A stretch of DNA of 64,000 bases from Branchipolynoe longqiensis (GCA_030323885.1 CM059199.1:38510590-38574589); one strand, 5' to 3'; shown: positions 22,660 to 33,914, numbered from the stretch's first letter. The notes: generated by a model not told the origin, from the letters alone. Translations and numbers: made by a program.

Positions 22660-22818
22660 GTGCTCGGCATTACTAGGATATGGCAAGGACTGGGTGAGCT
22701 CAGTATCAGGATAATGTGACTGAGTCGAAAATTGGACCATGCTTCCAGTAATGGTCTCCCATTGGGACATCACTATAAAATCGCCATTAGTGCACACGGT
22801 CATAAGTCGGTAGCCATC
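22660..22818 (+). mobile_element. SINE-A body fragment
   Basis: GCTCGGCATTACTAGGATAT through to GTCGGTAGCCATCC; the tail is replaced at 22812 by repeat R12. Confidence 0.6.
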
Positions 22819-23066
22819 CAGTGGAGCTGAGCTTGGGTAGGTTGGAGCAGTAGATGACAAGTGCAGGCTCCAGCACCCGATGACTGATGGTTATGCGGAG
22901 GAGCAGGTGAAAGCTTCCCGGCTATTATTATACTCGTACAATTCTTACACAGCATATATATATATATATATCTATACCAATAGAGCAAAATGAAGACAGT
23001 TACTCTCCTTGTATATATTCCCATAATAGATTATAGAGCACACATAAAGTAGGCTATATAGCAAAA
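22812..23066. repeat. Direct repeat R12, second copy
   Basis: Second copy of 20425-20667 in the same orientation, 2.4 kb away; joined to a SINE-A body on its left. Confidence 0.7.
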
Positions 23067-23198
23067 GACGGGATTTGCTCTATCATATCCACTGCCAGGA
23101 CGTAAAACTCCAACAACCATCCAACTAACCCTTCCCTGTGTGTTGCTATTTCGATATACTGCCCTCATATTTAACTTCTACATTCAAACAGTACAACC

Positions 23199-23572
23199 TA
23201 AAGCCCCTGTCACACATAAGCGGGTTGAGCAACGGACAGAATTGTTTAGTCCGGGCGTCATAAGTATCAACATGTATTAAAATGTTGCGATATTGGCTCA
23301 AAGGCCACTGGACGAACAGACATGAAACGGACATGAAACGGACATGAAACGGACATGAAACAGACATAAAACGGACATGAAACAGACTTGAAGGGATAGC
23401 CAACAGACGAAACAAACTCAAACTGGACAAGAACCGTAGACGTCAATCCGGCGGCATCCGTTCCAAGTTTTGTGCATGTTCAAAACTTGTATGGACACAA
23501 ACCGGACTATCAACAGACTTTGTTCGGTTTCTTTCCGTTTCCTTCAATCCGGTGATGTGTGAAAGGTGCTTA
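23199..23572. mobile_element. TIR-1 MITE, 374 bp
   Basis: Ends TAAAGCCCCTGTCACACATA and GATGTGTGAAAGGTGCTTA; the interior has four tandem ACGGACATGAA units. Confidence 0.7.
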
Positions 23573-23889
23573 ATCCATTAAAATAGGAGTTCTACTCCTG
23601 ACTGAAATGGATAAAATTGAACTATTTCATTTTAAATATCAGATCGAGCTCAAAATACCCCCCTCAAAATACCCCCTTCAACATGATGGCTGAATCAATA
23701 CTACTGTAATCAATTAACAAAGCAAGCCGTGATTGCTGACAGAAGATCAATTCTGCACACCAGCGAATGCTTCCCACTACAAATGAATAGTTTTCAATAC
23801 TTTCAAATATACAACAAAATAGAATTACAAGTCAATGAAACTTGTAACACTGATGTCCATTACTGTCAGCATTCTGATAATTAGAAGTG

Positions 23890-24218
23890 GTCGATTGGTT
23901 AGTTGTTGGAATTTTATGTCCTACCAACATCTAAAGTCATATCCAGACGGGTACTGACTTATGACAGTGCACATTCATGGCAACTTTATAGTTCTGCCCC
24001 ACTGGGAAATCATGCCACCAGCACCGTGACCCAACATCCCACTCAGTCACATTATCCTGAAACTGAGCTAACCAGTCCTTTCCTATCCTATTAATGCTGA
24101 GCGCCAAGCTAGGAAATGTCGAGCATCAATTTTGTAAGTCATTGGTTTGACTCAACTGATATTCGAACTTCATATCTACCGATTGGGAGGCTTACGCTCT
24201 ACCGATTCGGCCATTGCT
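23890..24218 (-). mobile_element. SINE-A, full length, second head type
   Basis: Complete copy with CCAACAACTAACC tail. The B box is mutated (TTCGAATAT in place of TTCGATTCC), so transcription is unlikely. Confidence 0.75.
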
Positions 24219-24454
24219 GTCAGTGTTCTTATTATACTCCATACCGACGTGCAGTGAGAAACACAGTAACACAGAAAAACACAGAAACACAGAGAAAATG
24301 GCCCGGAACTTATCTCTCGGCAGATGGACTTGATCCAGGATTCAGCGTGCTTAAATATCAGCTTACCCATCTTAAGCCACTTCCGGTCCAACCTATTTTT
24401 TATATGAAGATTTGGGATCCAAACCACACACACATACACGACTCCAGCCTTAGT

Positions 24455-24673
24455 GGGGGGAGTGCGACGTAGCTCAGGTGGTAGAGTGTACACCTGTGAA
24501 GGTTTGGATCATTCGATCAAATCCTGCTTAGTGGACACATTTGCAGTTTGGGCTATTTTGGTATGTGCTGTCCTGTCTGTGGGAAAGTACATAGAAAAGA
24601 CCCCTTGCTGCTTATCGGAAAGAGTAGGCTATGTGGCAGCTGCTGGTTTCCTCCAAAGAAATATGTCAGAATG
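24455..24673 (+). mobile_element. SINE-C, internally deleted and 3' truncated
   Basis: Head complete (GTAGCTCAGGTGGTAGAGTG); about 60 bp missing after GGGCTATTTT; ends at AAATATGTCAGAATGAA, where SINE-A starts. Confidence 0.7.
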
Positions 24674-24756
24674 AATGCGCACTGTCACAAGTTGGTACCC
24701 ATTCTGACATGATATTAGATGTTGCCAGGATGTAAAACTCCAACAACCAACCAACT
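24674..24756 (+). mobile_element. SINE-A 3' fragment joined to SINE-C
   Basis: TGCGCACTGTCACAAGTTGG to CCAACAACCAACC follows SINE-C body directly at 24674. It is either an insertion or a template switch between two SINEs. Confidence 0.6.
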
Positions 24757-25219
24757 GTATCCGTGTTTGAACATGCCCCCTCCTTATCCCAACCCCTTGC
24801 CCCAACCCCCTTGCGCAACCCCCAACCTCACCACCACAACACACACAAAAGAGTCAAGATGTCGGTATGAACCTGAGTAAATCCCCCCCCCCCGCCCCTC
24901 TTCCCTACCGTACTAGCCACAATTTCCTCTAGCATTACCCAAGAATACCAAACACCATATACAACCCTATACACCCGATATCTCAGTTTTCAGTTTGTTT
25001 TGTCAAAGCTATCTTCCGTTTTCTCGAATGGCTTTCAAATTCAATACCACTTTTACTGGTGAAAAGATAAACAATTTCCAGTGACAGTTGTACCGTGAAA
25101 AATAAACAATTACATAATATTCACAAGCAAACTTTCCATGCATCACAACAAAGGCAATGATAACAATTTAAATCAGCTAACCTTGGAAATATAATTGAAG
25201 GGAAAACATGGCAAAATAT
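24757..25219. other. No feature recognised
   Basis: C-rich patch (24770-24900) then AT-rich DNA up to TIR-1. No frame supported. Confidence 0.5.
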
Positions 25220-25597
25220 TAAAGTGCCTGTCACGCTATGTCGGATTGAGCAATGGACAGAATTGTCTAGTCCTGTGGTGTTTGGGAGTGACAAGTATCA
25301 AAATGTATTAAAATGTGTCAAAATGTTGCGATATCGGGTCAAAGGCGGCTGGATGAATGGACATGAAACGGACATGAAACATACATGAACGGATAGCCAA
25401 CGGACGGGACGGCAAGCAGACTAAATGGACTCAAACCGGACAAGAACTGTAGACGTCAATCTGGCGGCATCCGTTCCAAGTTTTGTGCATGTTCAAACTT
25501 GTAGTATGGACACAAACCGGACTTTGCCGGATATCAACAGACTTTGTTCGGTTTCTTTCCATTTCCCCCAATCGGGTGATGTGTGACAAGGCCTTTA
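25220..25597. mobile_element. TIR-1 MITE, 378 bp
   Basis: Ends TAAAGTGCCTGTCACGCTAT and GATGTGTGACAAGGCCTTTA. It shares the GTCAATCTGGCGGCATCCGT block with the other two copies. Confidence 0.75.
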
Positions 25598-25849
25598 TGT
25601 ATTGAGACCAGCGATTCGGCAAGCAAACAAGCAAATCTGTATCTCCGTACTCAGTTTTCGATTCTGTAACAAATACGTAGGGTGAGCATGTGTGCATTAC
25701 ATTGTACGCCTAAGGCGCAACACATCTGAAACAGGTGGAGGCAGATGTACTCTGTAGCAACATAGCAACCCCTGAAGGAGGGTTACCTTGATTGAATGCT
25801 TTGCAGCAGGTGGTCAGGTTGCTCAGGGATGCCTAAGGGCAAGAATATA

Positions 25850-26113
25850 CAGTAAAACCTCTCTAACCATCCATATCATCAGATCGACCACTCCCCTATA
25901 TCGATCGATTTATTTGGGTCTCAACAATACAAGTACAGTAACACCCCTCTAACCTACCACCTCCACATATCGACCACTCCCCTATATCGATCAATTTATT
26001 TGGGTCTCAACAATAAAAGTATAACCATATTCTAACTCCCTAAACAAACCACCTCCCTAATTGGACCACTTAAAGTCGGTCCTAAGGTCGGTTGATTTAG
26101 AGAGGTTTTACTG
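25850..26113. mobile_element. TIR-3 MITE, pogo-like ends, TA duplication (family description)
   Basis: Ends CAGTAAAACCTCTCTAA and inverted TTAGAGAGGTTTTACTG, flanked by TA on both sides (25848-25849, 26114-26115). TA duplication with CAGT ends fits Tc1/mariner superfamily elements of pogo type. An internal duplication repeats GACCACTCCCCTATATCGAT. Confidence 0.8.
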
Positions 26114-26160
26114 TACATATGTAGAGGAGAGCCAACTACCGACAAGTGCATACTAATATA

Positions 26161-26404
26161 GAGTAACACCTCTCTAAATCGACCCCGTCCTGATATGACC
26201 TAAGATGTTGCTAGGACGTAAAACAACAACAAACAAAGTCTAAATCGACTGACCTTGGGACCGCCTTTAAGTTGTCCATTTAATGAGGTGGTCAGTTTAG
26301 GGAGTTATAATATGGTTACAATGGTGTTATTGGCAGCCAAATAAAGCGATCGATATAAGGGAGTGGTCGATCTGTGGAGTTTGTTGGTTAGAGAGCTTTT
26401 ACCT
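26161..26404. mobile_element. TIR-3 MITE carrying a SINE-A fragment
   Basis: Ends GAGTAACACCTCTCTAAATC and TAGAGAGCTTTTACCTTA, both slightly eroded; SINE-A 3' fragment at 26184-26238. Confidence 0.75.
26184..26238 (+). mobile_element. 5'-truncated SINE-A inside a TIR-3 MITE
   Basis: A 55-bp 3' fragment with AAACAACAACAAACAAA tail is flanked by perfect 11-bp repeats TCTAAATCGAC (26173-26183 and 26239-26249). That is the signature of target-primed reverse transcription, with the 5' end lost. Confidence 0.8.
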
Positions 26405-26444
26405 TAGTTGATATTAAGCGATACAGCATTGCAAAACTGCAGCC

Positions 26445-26700
26445 TAGGTAATGGCAGCTTTATAGTGCTGCCCTATTGGCAGACCAGGCCACTGGGGCCA
26501 TCACCTGATATCCCACTCAGTGACATTATCCTGACACTGAGTTAACCAGTCCTTGCCCTATCCTAATAATGCGGAGTGCCAGGCTGGGATGCGACTAGTA
26601 TAAATTTGGTAAGTTATTGCTTTGACTCGACCGGAGATCGAACTCCTGACTTCCTGCACAGGAAGCCTGTGCTCTACCGATTCGGTCACCCCGTCCGGTG
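26445..26700 (-). mobile_element. SINE-A lacking its tail
   Basis: Body from CAGCTTTATAGTGCTGCC to a well-kept second-type head (TGACCGAATCGGTAGAGCAC). Confidence 0.7.
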
Positions 26701-26954
26701 GTTCGTAGTGGACATCCTTCCTGAGCCCTTTATTTTTTGTCTTCAAGATTTATACTGCCTATCATGGATAAGCCTGAATAGGCTTGTTTTCACCATTAGA
26801 CAGTTTGTTGATAGAAAACCTGAGCCTACACTTTTACCGAACCAAGGGATTTTTAACCTCCGATACCACATAGACATGGTATGAGAGTAACTGGCCTTTG
26901 ATGTTGCTGTAAGTTATGCACAGTGGTGTAAATCCAAATTGGCAGTGGTGGGAG

Positions 26955-27047
26955 CATGGGGAATCGAACCACCAACCTTCAGATTAAGAGTCCGACCTAG
27001 AAAAATGTCAGACACTCTAACCACTCCGCCACAGAGAACACTGTTTA
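26955..27047 (-). pseudogene. tRNA-Lys(CUU)-like pseudogene
   Basis: The minus strand reads GTGGCGGAGTGGTTAGAGTG (A box), GGACTCTTAATCTGAAGG (an anticodon arm with CTT in the loop) and GGTGGTTCGATTCCCC (T arm). About 20 extra bases (CTGACATTTTTCTAGGTCGG) lie between the D arm and the anticodon arm, and the acceptor ends do not pair well, so it is not a working tRNA. It may be the head of another SINE. Confidence 0.55.
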
Positions 27048-27048
27048 T

Positions 27049-27404
27049 TAAAGTTGCATAGTCCGATAGTCATGAGTTTCTGTTATTTTTCGGAGATAAA
27101 TATATTACCTTGATCATAATCATCTACTTTACTTTAGTTTGAAGTAACTTTTATTTTAAATGGATAACTTTTGAGATACCTGAAGTGCAAAAATATAAAT
27201 TTAGCTTTCGCAAGCACCCCAATAGTCAGACACCATAGACTTCAGCAGTAACAGGTTCCATTAAATTGACACAGTATTTCCTTCTATGTGGGAACAAATA
27301 TTTAATAAGTGAATCAATATATAAGTTACATATTATGTAGAATCAAATTTCAATAATCGTTTTGGTTTTGAAAATGTGATGCTTCATCGGACTATGCAGC
27401 TTTA
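27049..27404. mobile_element. TIR-2 MITE, 356 bp (family description)
   Basis: Ends TAAAGTTGCATAGTCCGAT and inverted ATCGGACTATGCAGCTTTA. The interior is AT-rich with GGTTCCATTAAATTGACACA. Fragments are also seen at 4163-4185, 4926-5010 and 9115-9274. Confidence 0.75.
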
Positions 27405-27527
27405 GCACAGATGCTGCAAGTACTAGTTCTTTCACTGACGCGATGTGGCGTTGGTGGTAGTGGAAATGTTTTATTTATCGCACCCTCCACACACACACCA
27501 CCACAATCTGACATCTGATTCATTACT

Positions 27528-28403
27528 AAAAAGTTTGTTTTAGGTAATGACGCCTCTAGAGCAGACTGATTTTCATCATCGGCTAAACATATGGCCATTC
27601 TGACATGTTTCTTGAGAGGAAACCTGCTGCCGCAAGATAGGCTACTCGTTCCGATAAGCAGCAAGGGGTCGTTTATAAGCACTTTCCCACAGACAGGCCA
27701 GTCCATCCCACATCCTTTGATGAACCAGTTGTGGACCACTGCTTGGAAAGGAAAATAGCACAAACTGCAAATGGGTTCCACTGAGCAGGATCGATCCGGT
27801 GACCCTCACCTTCAAACTGGTATAAAGTCGTCGGCTGGAATCTGTGGTTGTGTAGGCAGGCTATAATGAAATCAGTTCAGGCAAGAAGAGAAAGGAAGAG
27901 CATAAAGAATGAAAGTAGAGAGAGACACTGCCCTCAGGTTTATTATTTATAGTGGTACATGGATCTGGTATGGGATACCACCTAACCGTATTCTCCAATG
28001 AGAATCAAGCATTTACAGTTCCACTAATGAACATCAAGCATTCCTGTGTCACCATGGCTACAGTGATCTGCCCACCACCACCATGTGGTGTGGCTGCTTG
28101 GCCACCACCTGCCTGAGCTGAGTGTGTGGTGATCCGTGACTAACAGAGGGGGAGGGGGTAGTGAGTAGAGCTCCAAGTGCCCCTTACACACTATCTCTAG
28201 TGCCTCTTTCACACTATCTGACTAATACACAATGACTATTGACCATGAGTAAAGTATCACCAGCAACTACATAAATACATTCATGCACCTGGCACTATAT
28301 ACCATTTACCATTATAGACCATTTGCATTCCCCCACCAATGCGTTTTATCAGAATATTTTACACGGGGACACGCGACCGCCTGAGCTACGTCCCGCTCCC
28401 TCC
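27528..28403 (-). mobile_element. SINE-C interrupted by solo-LTR-like repeat LTR-E
   Basis: Body at 27528-27820; the last 33 bp of the head reappear at 28371-28403 (CGCCTGAGCTACGTCCCGCT). The break falls within the same head position, so LTR-E inserted into an existing SINE-C. Confidence 0.75.
27821..28363 (-). mobile_element. LTR-E, solo-LTR-like repeat
   Basis: In its own orientation it starts TGTAAAATATTCTG, has a TATA-like GGTATATAG, a downstream ATAATAAACC polyadenylation signal and a CT-rich end. It has no coding sequence. It matches 12486-13010. The flanking SINE-C bases suggest a decayed short duplication. The assignment as a solo LTR is inferred from TG start, TATA and AATAAA order. 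Confidence 0.5.
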
Positions 28404-28816
28404 TGATTGGGTACTGTAACCACAGAGAAACGAGGCGAACAAATAGTCTGAAGCACCTCTTTAATTACGAAAAGCAGTTCAGTGAAATCACAACATAAGA
28501 TCCTGTCATTTTGCTCCCATTTTACAATCAATATTTAGTTAATCCTTTTATCTCCATTTAAATCGGTGACAAAATGAGAGTGTGGGCTTCTCTCCACGCT
28601 GTATTAGAAAAGCGATCTGGTATCGATGTCTGCATGTGAAGGGATTGACTTGTTTGATATATTGATGTCCAAATATAGTCACACCCGATGATTATCCAGA
28701 GTTACAATGAGAAATGCTCATCCAATTGTGAAGATTATTAAGGTTGCCAAATATAGCCCGACCGGATTAATTCAGACGTTCCACCGTAGACTTATTAACT
28801 CAGCATGTAGTTAGTG

Positions 28817-29155
28817 CGTTTGTTTGCTATTGTTGTACGTCCTAGCACCCGTTAAGGTCATATCAGGACGGGTATCGACTTGTGACAGTGCGCATTCATG
28901 GCGACTTTATAGTGCTTTCCCACTGTGAGACCAGGCCACTGGCACCATGACCCAATATCCCACTCAGTCATATTATCCTGGCACTGTGGGTTCCAGGATA
29001 ATATGACTGAGTCATTATCCCATTTATGCTGAGTGCCAGGCTAGGTAGTAACAAGTATCAATTTTATAAGTCATCGGTTAGACTCGGCAGGGATTCGAAA
29101 TCCCGACCTTCCGCACGGGAATCCTGCGCTTTACCGATTCGGCCACCCCGTCCGG
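28817..29155 (-). mobile_element. SINE-A with an internal inverted insertion
   Basis: Complete from tail to second-type head. In the body, at about 28981-29020, 40 bp repeat the neighbouring GGATAATATGACTGAGTCAT segment in inverted order, giving a hairpin around CCTGGCACTGTGGGTTCC. Confidence 0.7.
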
Positions 29156-29464
29156 TTTCAGATATACTATACGTAGCCTGTTCTCAACTGGTCTATTTTC
29201 TCTGGTATCACGGATTAATGATCAGATTTGCACTTTTACTACAATTAATGCTGTAATTGCTTCAATATATCACCCACATTAGCATATTCCACTAGTCCTC
29301 TCTCCACTGACCATTGTTGTGTCAGAAGGATTGGCAGATGGTAGCATAAGACTGGCGACTCCCTATTGAACTTCCAGGTAGTAACCACCCACTAACACAA
29401 CCCCCACTGGATGTTATATCAGTGATTTCTAATAACGGCAATAAACATGGCACAACCCCTGACT

Positions 29465-29870
29465 TGATGGGTTGTTGGGCTGAGCGTGTGAGGGAGGGAG
29501 GAGGTAAGGGTGTGAGGTGGTGTGGGGGAGGTGGGTGTGGGACTGAGGGAGTGTGGGAGTGAGGGTGTGTGGGATTGAGGGGGTGAAGGGTTGAGGGTGA
29601 GGGGGTTAGAGGGTTAGGGGGTTAGAGGGTGAGGGGTGAGGGGATTAGCAGTTGAAGGGTGAAGGGTTGCGGGGATGAGGGGGTGAGGGTGAGGTGCTGA
29701 AGGTGTGAGGGGATTAGCGGGTGAAGGGTGAAGGGTGAGGGGGAGGAGAGGGGTGAGGGATCTAGATGGTGAGGGATGAGAGGATGAGGTGGGGGAGAGG
29801 GCGAGAGCGTGATGAGGGAGTGAGGGTGGGATGTGTCGGCGGGGGCAGGAGGAGTGGAATGGACTGCTGC
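29465..29870. repeat. G-rich minisatellite, GGGTGAGG type
   Basis: Irregular units of GGGTGAGGGTTGAGG and GAGGGGTTAG type on the plus strand, with many runs of three or more G separated by short loops. Frames across it (Pro/Ser/His-rich on the minus strand) are rejected as genes. Confidence 0.8.
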
Positions 29871-30189
29871 GGTGACACCCACAGGACTATGATGGAGGAG
29901 AGCGGCAGCCAATCGGAGAGGAGGAGGACTCTGGAGACAAGTTGCTGCGGACAGCCTGAGTGCTGGGTGCTGCCCCCTGGAGAGAGACGGCGGCGTCAGG
30001 GCGATGTGGACGGGTGGATTTATGGAAGGGTCGAGTGTGTTCACGTGTAGATGGTGAATGGTGTATGCTGTGTTTGTTTTTATCAACCGCGATTATATGT
30101 GGATTTTGCGCTATATATATATATATATATATGTGCTACATAATCTATTATGTGAATATATATATAAAGAATACTCCCTAATGTTTTTC

Positions 30190-30724
30190 GGTGCGCCTTC
30201 TGGGCACCTCTCACTTCCCAACACCCCTTATTCTCAACAGGACCCCTGTAAACGGGCACTGCCTACTTCCTACTTGCCTGGGGACAGACTACAACAGTCT
30301 TCCAGCTCTCACTTCAATGGAATGGGGCAAACAACGGTGGCATGCGCTACGTCCTTGGGAAGGAGGGCGCGTAGAGCCACCACAAAGTAGACCGCCTCAA
30401 TACATAACCAGGCTCACTTCTGGTATCGCTCATTGTCAACCTCCCTTCGTATCTGGTCTTCGACAGAAGAATGGAGGTCGGGGCGTGTCGCTGATGGGTG
30501 GTTCTGTTGGAATGAGGGAGCTGCGGGGACTGGAGTGTTGGTCATGCGGAAACCGTCGCGGATGCCGACGATTATTTCCACACGCGCGGGAGTGTCTTGG
30601 GGGAGCAGCCTGTCCCAGGCTTCCAGTATTAGGGCTCCCCCCTGACTCTCCCATTCACCCTACTCCTTATTTGTGGGGTGCTAAAACTTGTAGGGGTTGT
30701 ATTGGCACTTTGCCATATTGGTGA
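30190..30724 (+). other. GC-rich open frame, not recognised
   Basis: A 177-residue frame with no assignable domain. A Cys cluster (LECWSCGNRRGCRRLFPHAREC) loosely recalls a retroviral zinc knuckle but does not fit CCHC spacing. Overlapping frames on both strands are equally open, so coding is doubtful; a decayed gag fragment is possible given the LTR-like segment downstream. Confidence 0.2.
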
Positions 30725-30867
30725 ACAGGCGGCAGATAGTTTGGTCGCCCTTGGGGTCGGCGCGGGATGCCTGGTTGGCATGCCGGGTGCCTCCCGCGGT
30801 GCCGGGGAAATGGGCACTGCAACCTTTTGTAAAACATTTGGGAATTTCTGGGTGACTTTTATTTGAC

Positions 30868-31101
30868 TGTAGCCGGGTACCAGCTAACTAGGTCACCTGA
30901 CTGGTACCCGGCTGCATTGGTACTCTGCAGCCAATGGCCTGCCGGGTCCCAGCTAGGGTCACCTCAATGATACCTGGATATAAACCTATAAATAAGGGTG
31001 CAGGTCACATGCTCTCTCTCTTTCATGATGACCACCAGCCAGTCCAGACTATGTACATGCGCTTCTAGCAACTATGTTGAGATTAAAACAACCAGGTGAG
31101 T
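30868..31101 (+). promoter_or_regulatory. Candidate promoter, leader and splice donor (or LTR)
   Basis: A perfect 13-bp inverted repeat (AGCCGGGTACCAG 30871-30883; CTGGTACCCGGCT 30901-30913) is followed by TATA-like CTATAAATAAGG at 30986-30997. About 100 bp later comes a consensus donor CAG|GTGAGT (cut after 31095). The stretch begins TGTAGCC and has a CT-rich leader and ATTAAA, so it could instead be an LTR. No coding exon is identified downstream. Confidence 0.3.
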
Positions 31102-32874
31102 AAAATGTTGTCTCCTTGTGGATATTTCAGACACTGAGCCTACCTGGATAGCAGATAAGGGATATAGAAAAAGATAGACAAACTTTTCACTTTGTTGAGA
31201 GGGGCGGGATGCTGTCTGGTGATCACTAGAAAACGAATAAGGACAGATAGTTATTGGTTGAGTAATGCTTAATCGCTGGCTAGAGATTATCAGCCATTGC
31301 CTACCAAAAGACAAAACATTATAAACTAATTTTATATCTGCGTCGAAAGTGTATTCGACACACACAAGCCTTAGTATGTAGCAGTGGTAAACAATATCAA
31401 ATTCCTGCAGTTTAATTTTGTAATACAACCAACATGGCCTCAGTAACTCGTTCCACATCGACAAACATGGCGGCATTCCCACCCTCCGCCATGTTGATTA
31501 TTTTCAATACTAAAATAAAATTGTTTTCTGGCCTGCGTCGAAATTATATTCAACACACATGAACGTTAGTATGTAGCAATGGCAACAGGTCTGCTCGTTC
31601 CTAGATTTAGTGAATGGATCACTAAGAGTTACGCTAGCATTAATGACTTTGGTGTTGTCTGCCTAGCGACATTAAGTGCTATGAGTCTTTGGGTACAATC
31701 AAATGCAGTGGGGATACAGACGGTAACCTATCCAGGCAAAACTAAATATGTTTCCAATATCATGAATTAACCATGTTAGTATCAACATGTGCCATGTGTT
31801 ATACATCAACACTGGAATCACATTAGCCAACAACTCTGCGAATGTCTATGTCATCTATAATAATTATACCATTATAAATCCATGGAAGTTATTATTGTCA
31901 ACCTGTGCGCTCACTTCTGGTGGCTCCGCTCTACCAGACCTTGGGGGTCCCTAGCATATTACACTGCTGAGACCCTTCCTCATCCTCATGTTCCGCTGAA
32001 AACTGTGTATGTATGCACATTATTCAGCATCTACTCACTGAGGTTACTACCAGAAATGGTGGCTGAATAGACTACATCGCCATTCCAGCCGCGCGGTGCA
32101 TTGTGGGATGCGTGGAAGATAAACAAACCCCCACGAAGCACATGGCCAATGCTAAGACACTGGGTGCAGCTATGAAATATGCTCATCTCAACCCTTGTTT
32201 GAAACATAGAATACCAACTAAAAAAATATATATAATCAATTAAGATGTTTATCTTTTATCTACCATTGCATTTACATCAATATAATCAGCAGATCTTTTT
32301 CCATGTGCATTTAGATTTAGACACATCTGGGCACTCAGACTAGTGTTAGAGACATAGCCAGAGTCAGTTTTACTTATTTTATTCATGTTTTTATTTATAT
32401 CCTATGGTTAACCATATATGTAGAACTAGAAAATGAGTAGGGTTAATCAGATATCAGTTATATATTTCTCCGAAACAAGTGTCTGTTGACACATTTGGCA
32501 TTTTAAGATACAATACTTTAGAACAAGAATTAATAATAGTTATGTGGATAAAGTGATTGTTTTGTGTGGAATTGTATGTTTCTAAGCTCAACATGTTTAA
32601 CTATGGCTAGTTTTGTGTTAGTTATATTCATCAGATCATTATATTGCATGTATGCTTACATGGTTATTCCAAATTGCTATGTATTTCTATTAATTTTGAA
32701 TAGAATCAAAGTTTTGCCCTATGCGTATCGGCTAACTCAATGGCCATACGCATTTGCTTTACTGCCAATGCCATTTTCAGCGCATGCGCAGCCGGAATGG
32801 TGATCTCGTCTATTGGTAATAGTGACGGCTTCCCATGTGGAAGGTCAAGATTTTGAATACCGTTTGAATCAAAG
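31102..32874. other. No gene recognised; one short direct repeat
   Basis: About 50 bp recur at 31336-31388 and 31532-31583 (CTGCGTCGAAA, ATTCGACACACA, TTAGTATGTAGCA in order). Otherwise AT-rich DNA; short frames such as 31579-31770 have no recognisable product. Confidence 0.45.
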
Positions 32875-32934
32875 TAATGACTTACAAAATTGATACTTGA
32901 TGCTACCTAGCCTGGTGCTCAGCATTACTAATGC
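32875..32934 (+). mobile_element. SINE-A body fragment
   Basis: AATGACTTACAAAATTGATA to CTCAGCATTACTAATGC only. Confidence 0.45.
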
Positions 32935-33429
32935 TTAGGTCACAAATAATGCAGTCGTTGTAAGGTGCTGCAGTCTGCAGTGTGTCTTGCAGTTTATGCA
33001 ACTGTTATGGCATTGCGGCCTGTGGTTTATCTATTCACAAATTATGCAGTCACCACAAGGCATAGCCATAGGTCACCATATACAACGTCACACTGCAGAG
33101 GCCATACCACCGCACATATATAAACAAAAGTGAGCAATCAAAATGCCACCAAAAGACACTCAAAGAAAAGAGCGAGGAGTTTGAAGACTAAGGATGAAGG
33201 AGAAGTTGAAGAAACAGATTTGAGTTTTGAGTTGTTTGACTAAATTGGTTCCTTTGAGGATTCCGGTGGGATTCCGGGCTGCGGCATTGCGAATTTCCAA
33301 AGTTAAGATAACTTCAACTTTATGAAAACCACAGTCCCTTGCAGCAAGCAAAAAACTGTACGGTCACCGTAAGGGCACCATATTCAACCATACTAAGGTT
33401 TAAGATAGGGAAATGACTGGTTACTAAGA

Positions 33430-33570
33430 TAGGGAAATGAGCTGGTCTCTTAGTGGGGTAGCACTATAAAGTCGCCACGAGTGTACACAGTCAGAAGTTG
33501 GTGTTTGTCATGATATGTCCTTAAATGTTCCCCAGATGTAAAATGTCCAAAAAAGAAACAAACAAGCACT
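33430..33570 (+). mobile_element. SINE-A 3' fragment
   Basis: Body end (AGCACTATAAAGTCGCCACG) and a diverged A-rich tail (GTCCAAAAAAGAAACAAAC). Confidence 0.55.
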
Positions 33571-33626
33571 AAGTTTACAACTCAGTGGCGGTGACTCAAT
33601 GAGCCCCAAGTGATGCCACAAATATA

Positions 33627-33810
33627 TATAGATATATGTGATGTATAACGCATTATGCGAGGATAAAGATACATAAGAGAATATTACTTATTATTATTAT
33701 TGTTATCCTCTGCAAGATACAATACTTTACCGGTGGCGCCATCTCACCCACCTCACCTTCCCCGGAAGTTGACCAGTGTCAGTCGCAGCGGACGATTTGT
33801 TCTTTGTATG
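33627..33810 (+). repeat. Unclassified repeat R9 (five copies in window)
   Basis: The signature is TATGTGATGTATAACGCATTATGCGAG, split as TGATGTATAACGCATTATGC then a GGTGGCGCCATCTCACCCAC block and GACCAGTGTCAGTCGCA. Other copies: 17960-18130 (inverted), 34735-34945 (inverted, diverged), 61340-61500 and 61700-61830. The GGCGCCA block recalls DIRS repeat A, but alignment is not convincing. Confidence 0.55.
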
Positions 33811-33914
33811 CATATTATTAATTGAATACATATATATAAATAGATATTTAACGAAGCTAAAATGTATCTACATATAGAGCAAGCTATGTATATTGCTGAC
33901 GGGTTCAGTGTAGG

